A DNA stretch of 64,000 bases from assembly GCA_015956445.1 (NCBI GenBank), contig WIUZ02000020.1, forward strand, positions 124,001-188,000, given 5' to 3'. Under the pieces are notes generated by a model, which did not search any database, was not told the DNA's origin, and saw only the letters and a program-made list of their open reading frames with translations. Shown piece after piece: positions 56,227 to 64,000 of the stretch (within the stretch, counting starts at the first letter, position 1; each line of letters opens with the position of its first letter). Source of the DNA: Thelephora terrestris. Its lineage: Eukaryota > Basidiomycota > Agaricomycetes > Thelephorales > Thelephoraceae. The translations under genes were made by a program, and so were the position numbers.

Positions 56227-57365
56227 TTATTTGCCACCAGTTGTGCCCAAGCCCATGGCTGACTTGAACGAATCGTAGATCCACCACTGGAAGCCAGTCA
56301 AAGTACCGATCATGACAACACGAGCACCGAGACCCTTTGTAGCAAGAGTAACGAAACCGGTTTCAGAGGCGATGGTGCCAACGGTCTTGCCCTTGTTCCC
56401 GGGCTTGCCCAACAAGGAGACCAAAGTGTCGGCGGGGTGGGAGACAATGGCGCAAACAACACCCGAGAGGTAACCAGAAGCAAAGGTGATTCCGAGCTGA
56501 GTGGGTTTGTTGTATGTTTCCTTAGGGGCGGTGAAGACGCGGGTGTAGAAAGTTTGGACGATCTTCTCGAAGAAGTAGAACTTGGCCATGGTGTATGGGA
56601 TCTGTGACGTACGATAGCCTAAATTAGCAAATCGCCGAGGATGACGTATGCATCGAGCTTACTTGACGAGACCAAAGCGGCACGAGGGAACCGAAGGGGA
56701 ACCTGGTTTCCACAGCAGATGCCCTCATCTGCGAGAGAGCAGCACCCATAGGGACAGGGAAGCTACCGGGAACGCTCGTTTGGATCTTGACCTTGGTCAT
56801 CTCCCAAGGGCAAAGAGCGATATCGGCGAAGAACTCTGCAGACGCGGAGCCAGCCAACCAGATGAGGCCTTTGTATTGTTCGCTGGCCTCTTCACCGGCA
56901 AGGTTCATGTAGGTATCTTTAAAGATCTCATAAAGACCGTACTTGAAGGCACCCTGGAACGAGTAGCCAATCAACGTAGGGCCGAAACCTTTCCAAGTAC
57001 CCGCAACACCCTCCTCAGCGATGATGGTTCGGAGACCGGAGACAAGGCCCCTATACTTCGCTGGGTTGACCTGCAACGCGCGAAAAACGTTTCAGTTGAG
57101 GGTAAAGACGCGTGTCCAATTAGCGGGGCGCCCCGCACCTGCATGTTACACTTGGTGACATCGAGGGGGGTGATTCCGGCGTGGGTAGTACCGCAAGCCA
57201 AGACACCACCGAGCAAACACTTGGAATAGTAAGAGGCGTCATGAGGCACTGGGCCGAGATACCTGGTCAAGGAGAACACCGTCAATCCAACAGGACACGA
57301 CAGAGCCAAAGAGGTTACTCTACATACCTTGCGTCCCATTTTTTTGTAGGAGCCAAGTGGGCCAT
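56227..57365 (-). CDS. MIR1: Mitochondrial phosphate carrier
   Basis: This is an inner-membrane carrier that imports phosphate for ATP synthesis. ATG 57363-57365 begins MAHLAPTKKWDAR, which an intron joins to YLGPVPHDASYYSKCLLGGV. The three carrier repeats are visible. Repeat one has GITPLDVTKCNMQ, with PxDxxK. Repeat two has CPWEMTKVKIQTS, preceded by SAEFFADIAL. Repeat three has SHPADTLVSLLGKPGNKGKT. Other family marks are GWGPTxxGYS-like GFGPTLIGYSFQGAFKYGLY, then IPYTMAKFYFFEKIVQTFYT and GARVVMIGTLTGFQWWIYDS. The last residues are GLGTTGGK. Three or more introns are needed and no break is seen. Phosphate carriers rather than other SLC25 members have the FFADIALCPWE stretch. Confidence 0.92.
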
Positions 57366-57876
57366 TGCGTCTAGACAGAAGACGGGACGGGGGGAGGTGG
57401 AGGTTGGGGGGGTATGACCGTTGTTTCGCTGTCAATTGAAAAAAGATGGCTTATAACGGAATCGGGATTCGCGTCCCGGTCCATGCCGACGGGCAATCTC
57501 TGCGACCCCGCGCCCCACGGACTCCTCTTGAGGCCGTGGTGACGCGACGTTGTGGGGTCTCCTCTCGGAAATAAGAAAGCTCAGAAGTACCACATACATT
57601 ATCGCAAGGTCATGGGGGAAATCGTGGCATACATGCAAGCCGATGGGAACCAAAACCCAATCCCAGTCATCGGTTAGTCAAGAATCAATTACCGACTTGT
57701 AAGCAGGCCGCTACCTGTAAGCGTCCTTACTTTATGCCAAAGGCCGCATATAAAATCTCGGAGGTGGCTCTCTGCGCTTCAAGTTTGTCGCCTCCCAACT
57801 TGACTTTTTTCGCCCTCTCTTGCTCCCTCTCTTCCCTCTCCAGGCCCGACCGAAGCTTACAGTTGACTTTGTAATC
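57366..57876. promoter_or_regulatory. Divergent promoter region of MIR1 and RIB3
   Basis: About 510 bases separate the two starts, which point away from each other. A pyrimidine-rich run (CTCTCTTGCTCCCTCTCTTCC region, 57810-57840) precedes the RIB3 ATG, a common feature of fungal core promoters. No riboswitch-like structure was noticed. Confidence 0.45.
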
Positions 57877-58758
57877 ATGGCTCCCGTCGCCGATTTTAAG
57901 CAGAGGCTGGTCATGTCAAGCCCACGATCATCATCGGTTTTAAAATCCACAAACGGTAGTGACCCCTCGGCGAACACCAATGGTCATACAAACAAATTCC
58001 ACTTTAATTCAATGGAAGACGCCTTAAATGCTTTTGCCCGCGGCGAATTTTTGGTCGTTATGGATGATGAGGGCAGAGAGAACGAAGGGGATCTTATTAT
58101 TGCCGCTTCCCATTGCACAACAGAGAAAATGGCTTGGATGATAAAACACACTAGGTTCGTCTCGTTTTGCCTGATCTGCGATGTTCTGTTTCTAAGCGCG
58201 GAGAATCCAAAGTGGTTATATATGTATCGCACTTCCTGAAGAGCGGCTAAAGGAACTGGAAATACCAATGATGGTGGCCCACAACGAAGATCCCAACCGC
58301 ACCGCTTACACCATCACAGTTGATTACAGACACGGTGCGTAAATCACTTCCCAGAGATCATAATGAGACTCACATATCTTGTATCAGGCACGACGACAGG
58401 GATATCTGCGCACGACCGAGCATTGACAGCACGCTCTCTGGCTTCACCCCTATCCAAACCTTCAGATTTCACCAGACCGGGTCACATGGTCCCACTCCGT
58501 GCTCGAGAGGGTGGCGTTCTCACTCGTCGAGGCCACACAGAAACCGCGATTGATCTTTGCGAGCTCACTGGCCTCCAACCCGCAGGACTTCTCTGCGAGC
58601 TCGTGAACGATGATGAGCAGGGTACCATGGCTCGGCGGGATGACTGTCGCGCTTTTGCGAACCGGTGGGGGATCAAGATGATCAGCGTCGATATGCTCGT
58701 TGAGTGGCGACGAAAAGTGGAGGCAGAGGAGGCTCTGAAGGGACTGAGGCTTCTTTAA
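57877..58758 (+). CDS. RIB3: 3,4-dihydroxy-2-butanone 4-phosphate synthase
   Basis: The enzyme turns ribulose 5-phosphate into dihydroxybutanone phosphate and formate in riboflavin synthesis. The ATG at 57877-57879 begins [20 protein letters not shown]. The domain starts [20 protein letters not shown] and carries the acidic active-site loop [15 protein letters not shown]. Across two introns it continues [40 protein letters not shown] with the catalytic HDR, and [20 protein letters not shown] plus [14 protein letters not shown]. It ends [20 protein letters not shown]. There is no fused GTP cyclohydrolase II part, as usual in fungi. Length, about 240 residues, fits the single-domain form. Confidence 0.93.
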
Positions 58759-59096
58759 GCGGAAGTCGCCAACTCACAAAACCAGTCTGTAATCTCTTCA
58801 TCACGGGGACGGATGAAGGTTATATATGCTCGTGACTATTCTCTTGGTGTAGACGTCATCTTGAACCCTGGATTTTCAATATTTGTGTATATATCAGGAT
58901 ATTTATGGTTTCCCTAGCCGACCTTGTTATCTTAGTTTCAGGGCCATTTGTCCCGTTCGGACACAGGTTCTCTTACCTTGTTTGCCGGAAGACGTAGTCA
59001 TGATATTTTGTAGCAGCGACAGCCCGTCGTGCTGAAGGTGCACCAGGTCCATTCGAGCGAGCGAAATCCTTTGGCGCGCGCTTTGACTGAAACCAA

Positions 59097-59193
59097 TCAT
59101 CAACAAAACCGTCCGGCTGTTGTGGTGACGGGCCCGTTCGTTTGAGGGTGCCAGTGTGCGATCGCTCAGCGACTCACGGTTTTGCTGGTGATG
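59097..59193. mobile_element. Short MITE-like inverted repeat related to the Plavaka ends
   Basis: A stretch of about 97 bases begins TCATCAACAAAACCGTCCGG and ends CACGGTTTTGCTGGTGATG. The arms pair at 12 of 14 core positions and share CAACAAAACCG/CAGCAAAACCG with the ends of the nested element at 46195-53080 (CATCAGCAAAACCGATCG). It lies in the promoter region of the first F-box gene. It may be a miniature derivative of that transposon family. Confidence 0.55.
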
Positions 59194-59296
59194 TGGTGTT
59201 TCTTTCCCTGCCATCACGACCCCCGACCCCGCAATGAATCCCGTCGGTAAGTGGGCGTATTTCGAAGCATTAGTGATACCTATCTAACGTCAGAAG

Positions 59297-60832
59297 TTGG
59301 TCATCAGAACGAAGGGCGAAGTCAACAACGACCCCATCCTTGCCCCGGCAAGAAAACATCTGGCTGAAACGCTTCAAAATCGCCCCCCGGAAACAGCATT
59401 TATACCTCCGGAGATCCTCGGGTACATCTTTCAAATGGCCGTCAAACCCCGGATTCCGTGGGATAATGACATCCGCTTTGCTGGCGTAGAGAAAGGCTCG
59501 TATAATTTCCTCCTCGTCTGTCACTACTGGTACGAAGTCGCCGATTGTACCCCAGGACTATGGAGTTCTTGGGGTAACGATTTGACGGAATGGAGGAGCC
59601 ACTACCTTAACCATGGAACCTGTCCCCTCGATCTTGTATTGGATGGCGTATATGGGACTTTCGACGAACCGCTGAGCAAAGCCCTCAAGGGTCGTTCCGA
59701 GCGTGACCTTATACGCAGAGTGCACCTCAGAGGCCGGGACATGGGCCTCTTAACCTCCATCGTATCGTCGTTAACCCTCAGGGAAGAAGGCACCTGGCAC
59801 CACAGCAGCATAGAATCAATCATTCTACCCCACCTGGACTCATCCGATTTCTTCGCCCGACGCCATTTCTCGAAATTACAGGATCTCATCCTGTACAAGT
59901 GCTCGGATTCCGACTTGGACCATCTGAAATCACACACCACGACCCTGACCAACCTATCGCTCAGCAGTGGGTCGACTCCACTCGCACGCACTCCTACCAC
60001 AGCACAGATACTTTCGCTCCTCGCCTCGAATCCCGGTCTTCACACCCTTTCACTGTGGTTCCCCATCGGTGACAGCGGGAGCGACTGCAAGTTTCGAGTG
60101 CCTCTGCGCCACTTGAAGCGGTTCTCCTTAAAAATGAACCCTCTTTGCGCCTTCACCCTCCTACAGCGGTTGGATCTCCCTGGTGGGATAGATGAGGTGG
60201 ACCTGGTCTGGGTGGGGTGCACATTGTGGGAGGTTAGGCGGGTTATTGGACCATATATCTGTGATTGGCTCCATGGTTGTGGGGGACCCGAAGCCAAGCT
60301 CTTCGTCCTCGTTGATGCCACCATCAATTACACTTTGCTCAAGGTTAGCGTCGTGGGGACTGGAGTCCAATTGAGCCCCCCATGTGCACAGTTCACAGCG
60401 ACCCTATCTCACCGAATCTCCGAACATGAAAGGGCCGAACTACGTAGTGACGTCCTTGCGCTCTCTCCCAGGGAACGCATAACGCACCTCGTAACCGAGC
60501 TCTCTGCAAGTGTGGCGGAGGAACTCGTCACCATGCCCAACATCGAAGTGTTGCATCTTCGTGACGCGGCGATCTCCAACCGGTTCTTGCTATCGGACCC
60601 GAGCGGACCAAATGCGCACAGGAAACTTCTCCCTTCGCTTCGAGAGCTGCATTTGGAGTACAGGACGACGGTGGTTAGCAATAATTGGGAACCTCTCGTT
60701 CGATACCTAGTCCACCAAACTCATGGTGATCATTCCCTCACAAAAATACGCGTTTACGGGCAAGGGGTCAATATCTGTCCGGAGGTGCAGGGGCGGATAA
60801 GAAGTTTGGTTGAGCAGTTTGAGTATGTTTAG
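59297..60832 (+). CDS. F-box-like protein, tandem paralogue 1
   Basis: One uninterrupted frame of about 510 codons runs to TAG 60830-60832. Near its start it has IPPEILGYIFQMAVKPRIPW, then LLVCHYWYEVADCTPGLWSS, the F-box form usual in Agaricomycetes. LRR-like stretches follow: SSFDLDHLKSHTTTL-type LDHLKSHTTTLTNLSLSSGS, ILSLLASNPGLHTLSLWFPI and VPLRHLKRFSLKM. The aligned start codon of paralogue 2 is ATG (62238), but here the same place reads ACG (59309-59311), and no other in-frame ATG precedes the F-box in this exon. A short upstream exon could supply one (ATG at 59189 or 59234 with donor GTAAGT at 59247). The start given is only the left edge of the open frame. Confidence 0.65.
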   Translation: MVIRTKGEVNNDPILAPARKHLAETLQNRPPETAFIPPEILGYIFQMAVKPRIPWDNDIRFAGVEKGSYNFLLVCHYWYEVADCTPGLWSSWGNDLTEWRSHYLNHGTCPLDLVLDGVYGTFDEPLSKALKGRSERDLIRRVHLRGRDMGLLTSIVSSLTLREEGTWHHSSIESIILPHLDSSDFFARRHFSKLQDLILYKCSDSDLDHLKSHTTTLTNLSLSSGSTPLARTPTTAQILSLLASNPGLHTLSLWFPIGDSGSDCKFRVPLRHLKRFSLKMNPLCAFTLLQRLDLPGGIDEVDLVWVGCTLWEVRRVIGPYICDWLHGCGGPEAKLFVLVDATINYTLLKVSVVGTGVQLSPPCAQFTATLSHRISEHERAELRSDVLALSPRERITHLVTELSASVAEELVTMPNIEVLHLRDAAISNRFLLSDPSGPNAHRKLLPSLRELHLEYRTTVVSNNWEPLVRYLVHQTHGDHSLTKIRVYGQGVNICPEVQGRIRSLVEQFEYV

Positions 60833-61235
60833 AAGCTCTGCGGGGCATTCAAGCGTTTGTTATCTCTTAATTCTTCTTTTTTTTTCATGGACCGTAACAC
60901 AGGTGATGGAGGTCAACTCGAACTCTTGTTCTTGAGAGGTTGGGAAGTGTCCCGATGGCTATCTGTGCACGGCCCACTTCCGGCAAATAACCGAACGGAA
61001 TTCGAAGGCTACGTGGACTTATCCTTGACTTATCCACAAGAAAACGTCTTCCAAAGTTCGCCCCATAGTATCCCCTTCGGATGGCCATCGTCGATACATG
61101 AGTGCATTCTAAGTATGTAGTTTGATATAGTTATCATACAACGCAACTTCCAGCTGTCTAACGCTGCAAGCCGCCCGAAGCCAGATTCCACGTTCAACGA
61201 GCATCTCGACAAGGAGGCCGGAGCATAAGATGGAG
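60833..61235. other. Intergenic stretch downstream of F-box gene 1
   Basis: The first bases (GGGGCATTCAAGCG) match those after the stop of paralogue 2 (AGGGCATTCAAGCG, 63851), showing that the duplication includes the 3' flank. Nothing else was recognised. Confidence 0.45.
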
Positions 61236-62045
61236 CTAGTCGCTACTGGCATATACAGTCCCCCCCGGACCTACTGTTGAGAGTTCCACATAATTCTCTG
61301 CACCCGACAGAGCCTCAGTACGTAGTTACAACGGAATGGTGGGTGGAGACATACCAGGGAATAGTCCTACACTTCCATCAGCCGTCCTACCTTGCCACCA
61401 ATGGTCTGAAACGTGCTCGATCTCAACAATGAGTTCTCCCTCGCGGAAGGAGACCTCGTTGTCCTCATCTGCATTGTAACTATGATTGTGCGCCGTTAGT
61501 CTTATCGGGTTTTCAGAATCACTGGATGGAGGGTACGTACTCATACAGCGCAATCGCCGTCATTACCTGGTCTTGGGGTTCCGGGCTTGAGCCAGAACCA
61601 GACCCGAGGCTGGAGCCTGAACCAGAATCAGCGGCTTCACTCGTTTCTTCCACACTGTTTGCTAGTGGGGAAAGTGTCAAACCAGTCACAGGGAGCTCAC
61701 CCCCCCTCCAAACTCACATGGGAACAATCCTCTCTTCGCCCCGTTGTCTCCCACACCGGACCACCAGTTCTCGTCTACTTTTTCAATTTCTTCAATCAAT
61801 TCACCCTCGACCAAGTGAATTTCGTTTTCCTCAAGGGCCTGTAGGGAGTTATTTCCAGTACTGAAGCAGGGTAAGAATCGAAGGAGAGGCTGATACCTCG
61901 TACTCGTTTACGACGATCGCGCACACTCCCTTGCCTTTCCTCGAGACATTTGTTGCCATTTCAGTAACAGGGACCGGTGGAGGTGGTGGTGGGGGTGGTA
62001 GTGCCTCGAGTTCCGGTTCTAGTGCATTTTGACTCACTGATCCTT
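61236..62045 (-). pseudogene. ABP1: C-terminal fragment of an Abp1/drebrin-like actin-binding protein (two SH3 domains)
   Basis: Only the last part of Abp1 is present. It runs from a Pro-rich stretch (ALPPPPPPPPVPVTEMATN) through SH3-1 (GVCAIVVNEYE, ENEIHLVEGELIEEIEKVDE, NWWSGVGDNGAKRGLFP). A Ser/Gly linker and SH3-2 (MTAIALYE, DEDNEVSFREGELIVEIEHV, HWWQGRTADGSVGLFP) follow. It ends ENYVELSTVG and a TAG at 61236-61238. Four introns still splice cleanly and no stop interrupts the domains. The N-terminal ADF-H domain of Abp1 is absent: F-box gene 2 starts 190 bases upstream. It is thus a truncated duplicate, possibly made as a small SH3-only protein if transcribed. Confidence 0.7.
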
Positions 62046-62237
62046 TGTTGGTGGTCTGACGTCTTGGACAATAATCCACGTGGGATTTTTGAGACACATA
62101 TCTTCGGCCGCTGCCACAGGCTGCCACCTGCTGCCACACACGGTTGATCAGCCCAAACTTCGCGATAAGTCTCATCGGTGAGCAAACACGGCTTGAAATA
62201 TTTGTGATACGTATCTGACATTGGCTCGGCTATCAGA

Positions 62238-63836
62238 ATGGGCAACGAAACCGATATCGACTCCACCATTGCCTCGGAACAAAAAACTGCAGAACAGGGA
62301 ACGGAAATTATCCAGCCGAAATATATCCAGCACGACCCCTCGACCATCGCATGTATACCTCCAGAAATCCTTGGCTACATCTTCCAACTGGCCGTCGAGC
62401 CCCAGATCCCGCAGGACGGCGACATCCGCTTCGCTGGGATAAAGAAGGGCTCATACAAGTTCCTCCTTGTTTGCCTCTACTGGTATCAAGTCGCCAATCG
62501 TACCCCGGAATTGTGGAGTTCTTGGGGCACTAGTCTGCAGGTCTGGACGAGACGCTACCTCCACCACAAAAACTCTCCCCTCGATCTTGTCTTGGACGGC
62601 AACCAGGCGCAATTTAGGCGTTTCGACGAAATGCTGAGCAACGCCCTCAAGAGTCGCGCCGCCGAAGATCTTATACGCAAAGTTCACATCAGAGTCCCGT
62701 ACAAGCCTAGCTTCGCAACTTCTGTCTTATCCTCGTTGACCCCCACAAACGAGCGTATCCGAGATAGCAGCATAGAATCCATCGCTTTGGCCAACGTGGG
62801 CGTCCCAGACTCCTTCTTCCGAAGCCGTTTCCCAAAGTTGCGAGATCTCTCCCTGTCTTGGTGCTGGGGTTTCGACTTCGACCATCTGAAATCGCACACT
62901 ACCACCTTAATCACCCTATCGCTCCGCGAAGAGACGACCCCACCCATATCCACAGCCCAGATACTTTCACTTCTCGCCTCGAATCCCAATCTTCAGGACG
63001 TTACGCTGTGGTTCCCGAAAGTCAATTTTGACAGTACCACCAAGTCTCAAGTACCTCTACGTCACTTGAAGCGATTCTCACTGAGAACGACTCCTCGTGC
63101 TTCCTTCGCCCTCCTACATCAGCTAGAGTTTCCTGTTGAGATGGACCGGTTGGAACTCACATGGACACGTTGCACTGTGGAGGAGATTAGAGAGGTTATT
63201 GGGCCTTACATTCGGGGTCGGCTCCGAGGTCACGGGGGATCTGAAGCCGGGCTTTCTGTCCATGTCAATGCCATCAAGAAATCCATTTTGCTATCGGTCG
63301 GCGTTGCGGGGTCAGGGGTCGAATTGAGCCCTCCATGCGCGAAGTTCGAAGCGACCCTATTACAACGAATCTCTTCGGAGGAAAAGGCCGGACTGCGTAG
63401 CGAATTCCTTGCTTTCACTCCCAAGGAGCGTATAACATGCTTTGGAACAAAACTTCCGGCAAATGAGGCGGAAGAGTTCGTCACCATGCCCAATATCGAA
63501 GTGTTAGGCCTTTGCGAAGCAGCAATCTCTGATTCGTTCCTGCTACCGGACCCAGCTGGGCCACCCCCACACAGAATACTTCTTCCTTCCCTTCGAGAAC
63601 TATATTTGCGGTATACGGTACCAGTGGCCAACTATAACTGGGATCCTCTCGTCCGATTCCTGATTCACCGAACCCGCGTTGGTCACCCCCTCTCCAGAGT
63701 ATATGTTTTTGGACAAGGGGCTCGTGTCTGTTCGGAGGTGCAGAAGCAGATAAGAGATTTAGTCGAGCAGTTTGATTATTTCGCAGGTTCTCACGTGGAA
63801 TATCCCTTCTTCAGCTTCAATCGTTGTTCGGATTGA
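62238..63836 (+). CDS. F-box-like protein, tandem paralogue 2, 532 residues
   Basis: The intronless gene starts MGNETDIDSTIASEQKTAEQ and has the F-box IPPEILGYIFQLAVEPQIPQ, then LLVCLYWYQVANRTPELWSS. LRR-like blocks FDFDHLKSHTTTLITLSL, ILSLLASNPNLQDVTLWFPK and VPLRHLKRFSLRTTPRASFA follow. The end is EVQKQIRDLVEQFDYFAGSH and a Cys-Ser-Asp finish at 63836. It aligns with the gene at 59297-60832 over its whole length, with conserved landmarks such as MPNIEVL, LLPSLREL and GVELSPPCA. It is probably a substrate adaptor of an SCF ubiquitin ligase. Such genes are amplified in Agaricomycetes and targets are unknown. Confidence 0.8.
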   Translation: MGNETDIDSTIASEQKTAEQGTEIIQPKYIQHDPSTIACIPPEILGYIFQLAVEPQIPQDGDIRFAGIKKGSYKFLLVCLYWYQVANRTPELWSSWGTSLQVWTRRYLHHKNSPLDLVLDGNQAQFRRFDEMLSNALKSRAAEDLIRKVHIRVPYKPSFATSVLSSLTPTNERIRDSSIESIALANVGVPDSFFRSRFPKLRDLSLSWCWGFDFDHLKSHTTTLITLSLREETTPPISTAQILSLLASNPNLQDVTLWFPKVNFDSTTKSQVPLRHLKRFSLRTTPRASFALLHQLEFPVEMDRLELTWTRCTVEEIREVIGPYIRGRLRGHGGSEAGLSVHVNAIKKSILLSVGVAGSGVELSPPCAKFEATLLQRISSEEKAGLRSEFLAFTPKERITCFGTKLPANEAEEFVTMPNIEVLGLCEAAISDSFLLPDPAGPPPHRILLPSLRELYLRYTVPVANYNWDPLVRFLIHRTRVGHPLSRVYVFGQGARVCSEVQKQIRDLVEQFDYFAGSHVEYPFFSFNRCSD

Positions 63837-64000
63837 ATGGGTTCTGCAGGGCATTCAAGCGCTTTTTGTCTGTTCTTTATCTCACCTTATCTTCACGGTT
63901 GTTGGCGGAGTTGACTCGGACTATTATCCCCGTTTTGCATCGCGGTTAATGTACGTTTTTCCAAAGGCGTGGAGAATTGACTGTGCGTAACCTACTTCCT
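63837..64000. other. Window end, 3' flank of F-box gene 2
   Basis: The start of this stretch matches the 3' flank of paralogue 1. No gene is seen before the window ends. Confidence 0.4.

Noticed and set aside
57366-57876. Riboswitch upstream of RIB3
   Set aside because: FMN riboswitches are bacterial, and no conserved RNA core was seen.
1-64000. CRISPR arrays, LTR elements or virus-derived genes
   Set aside because: No regular spaced direct repeats, reverse transcriptase, integrase or capsid-like sequence was noticed.

Overview
The window looks like nuclear DNA of a mushroom-forming basidiomycete (Agaricomycetes). Genes are dense and cut by many introns of about 45-70 bases. Several families are typical of this class: a Ppo oxylipin dioxygenase, a small secreted tyrosinase, tandem F-box genes and a Plavaka-type DNA transposon. 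No rRNA, tRNA, CRISPR, LTR element or viral gene was recognised.

Layout. 1-24.3 kb is mostly housekeeping: the 3' end of ARP8 (+), a RING protein (-), a tyrosinase (-), a large Ppo gene (-), a Prm10/ThrE-like transporter (+), the F-box gene HRT3 (-), an ER DnaJ (+), COX9 (-), the PP2A B subunit (+) and NUP53 (-). 25-35 kb is accessory. A segment of about 2.6 kb is tandemly duplicated and carries a small NTF2/SnoaL-like gene; four copies of that gene lie here, two intact and two broken. A frameshifted F-box/LRR gene and an aldo-keto reductase (-) are also present. 35-36.5 kb holds a 765-bp terminal-inverted-repeat (TIR) element. A YANK-type kinase (-) and a YEA4 sugar-nucleotide transporter (+) follow, then a 1.4-kb element with 15-bp TIRs and a 7-bp target duplication.

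45-54.5 kb is the most striking part: two nested DNA transposons beside TRM1. The outer element (45345-54549) has CACTA-like ends and an AAA duplication. It starts 65 bp upstream of the TRM1 start codon and keeps only the 3' part of a transposase gene. Inside lies an element of about 6.9 kb (46195-53080) with different TIRs, an apparently intact Plavaka transposase and two divergent companion genes of unknown function. A short element with related ends lies at 59.1 kb.

54.7-64 kb returns to host genes: a small helical protein (-), the mitochondrial phosphate carrier MIR1 (-), RIB3 of riboflavin synthesis (+), and two tandem F-box paralogues (+) with a two-SH3 fragment of ABP1 (-) between them.

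Most exon joins were worked out by eye from GT..AG sites that restore known protein families. Gene ends are more secure than internal exon edges.
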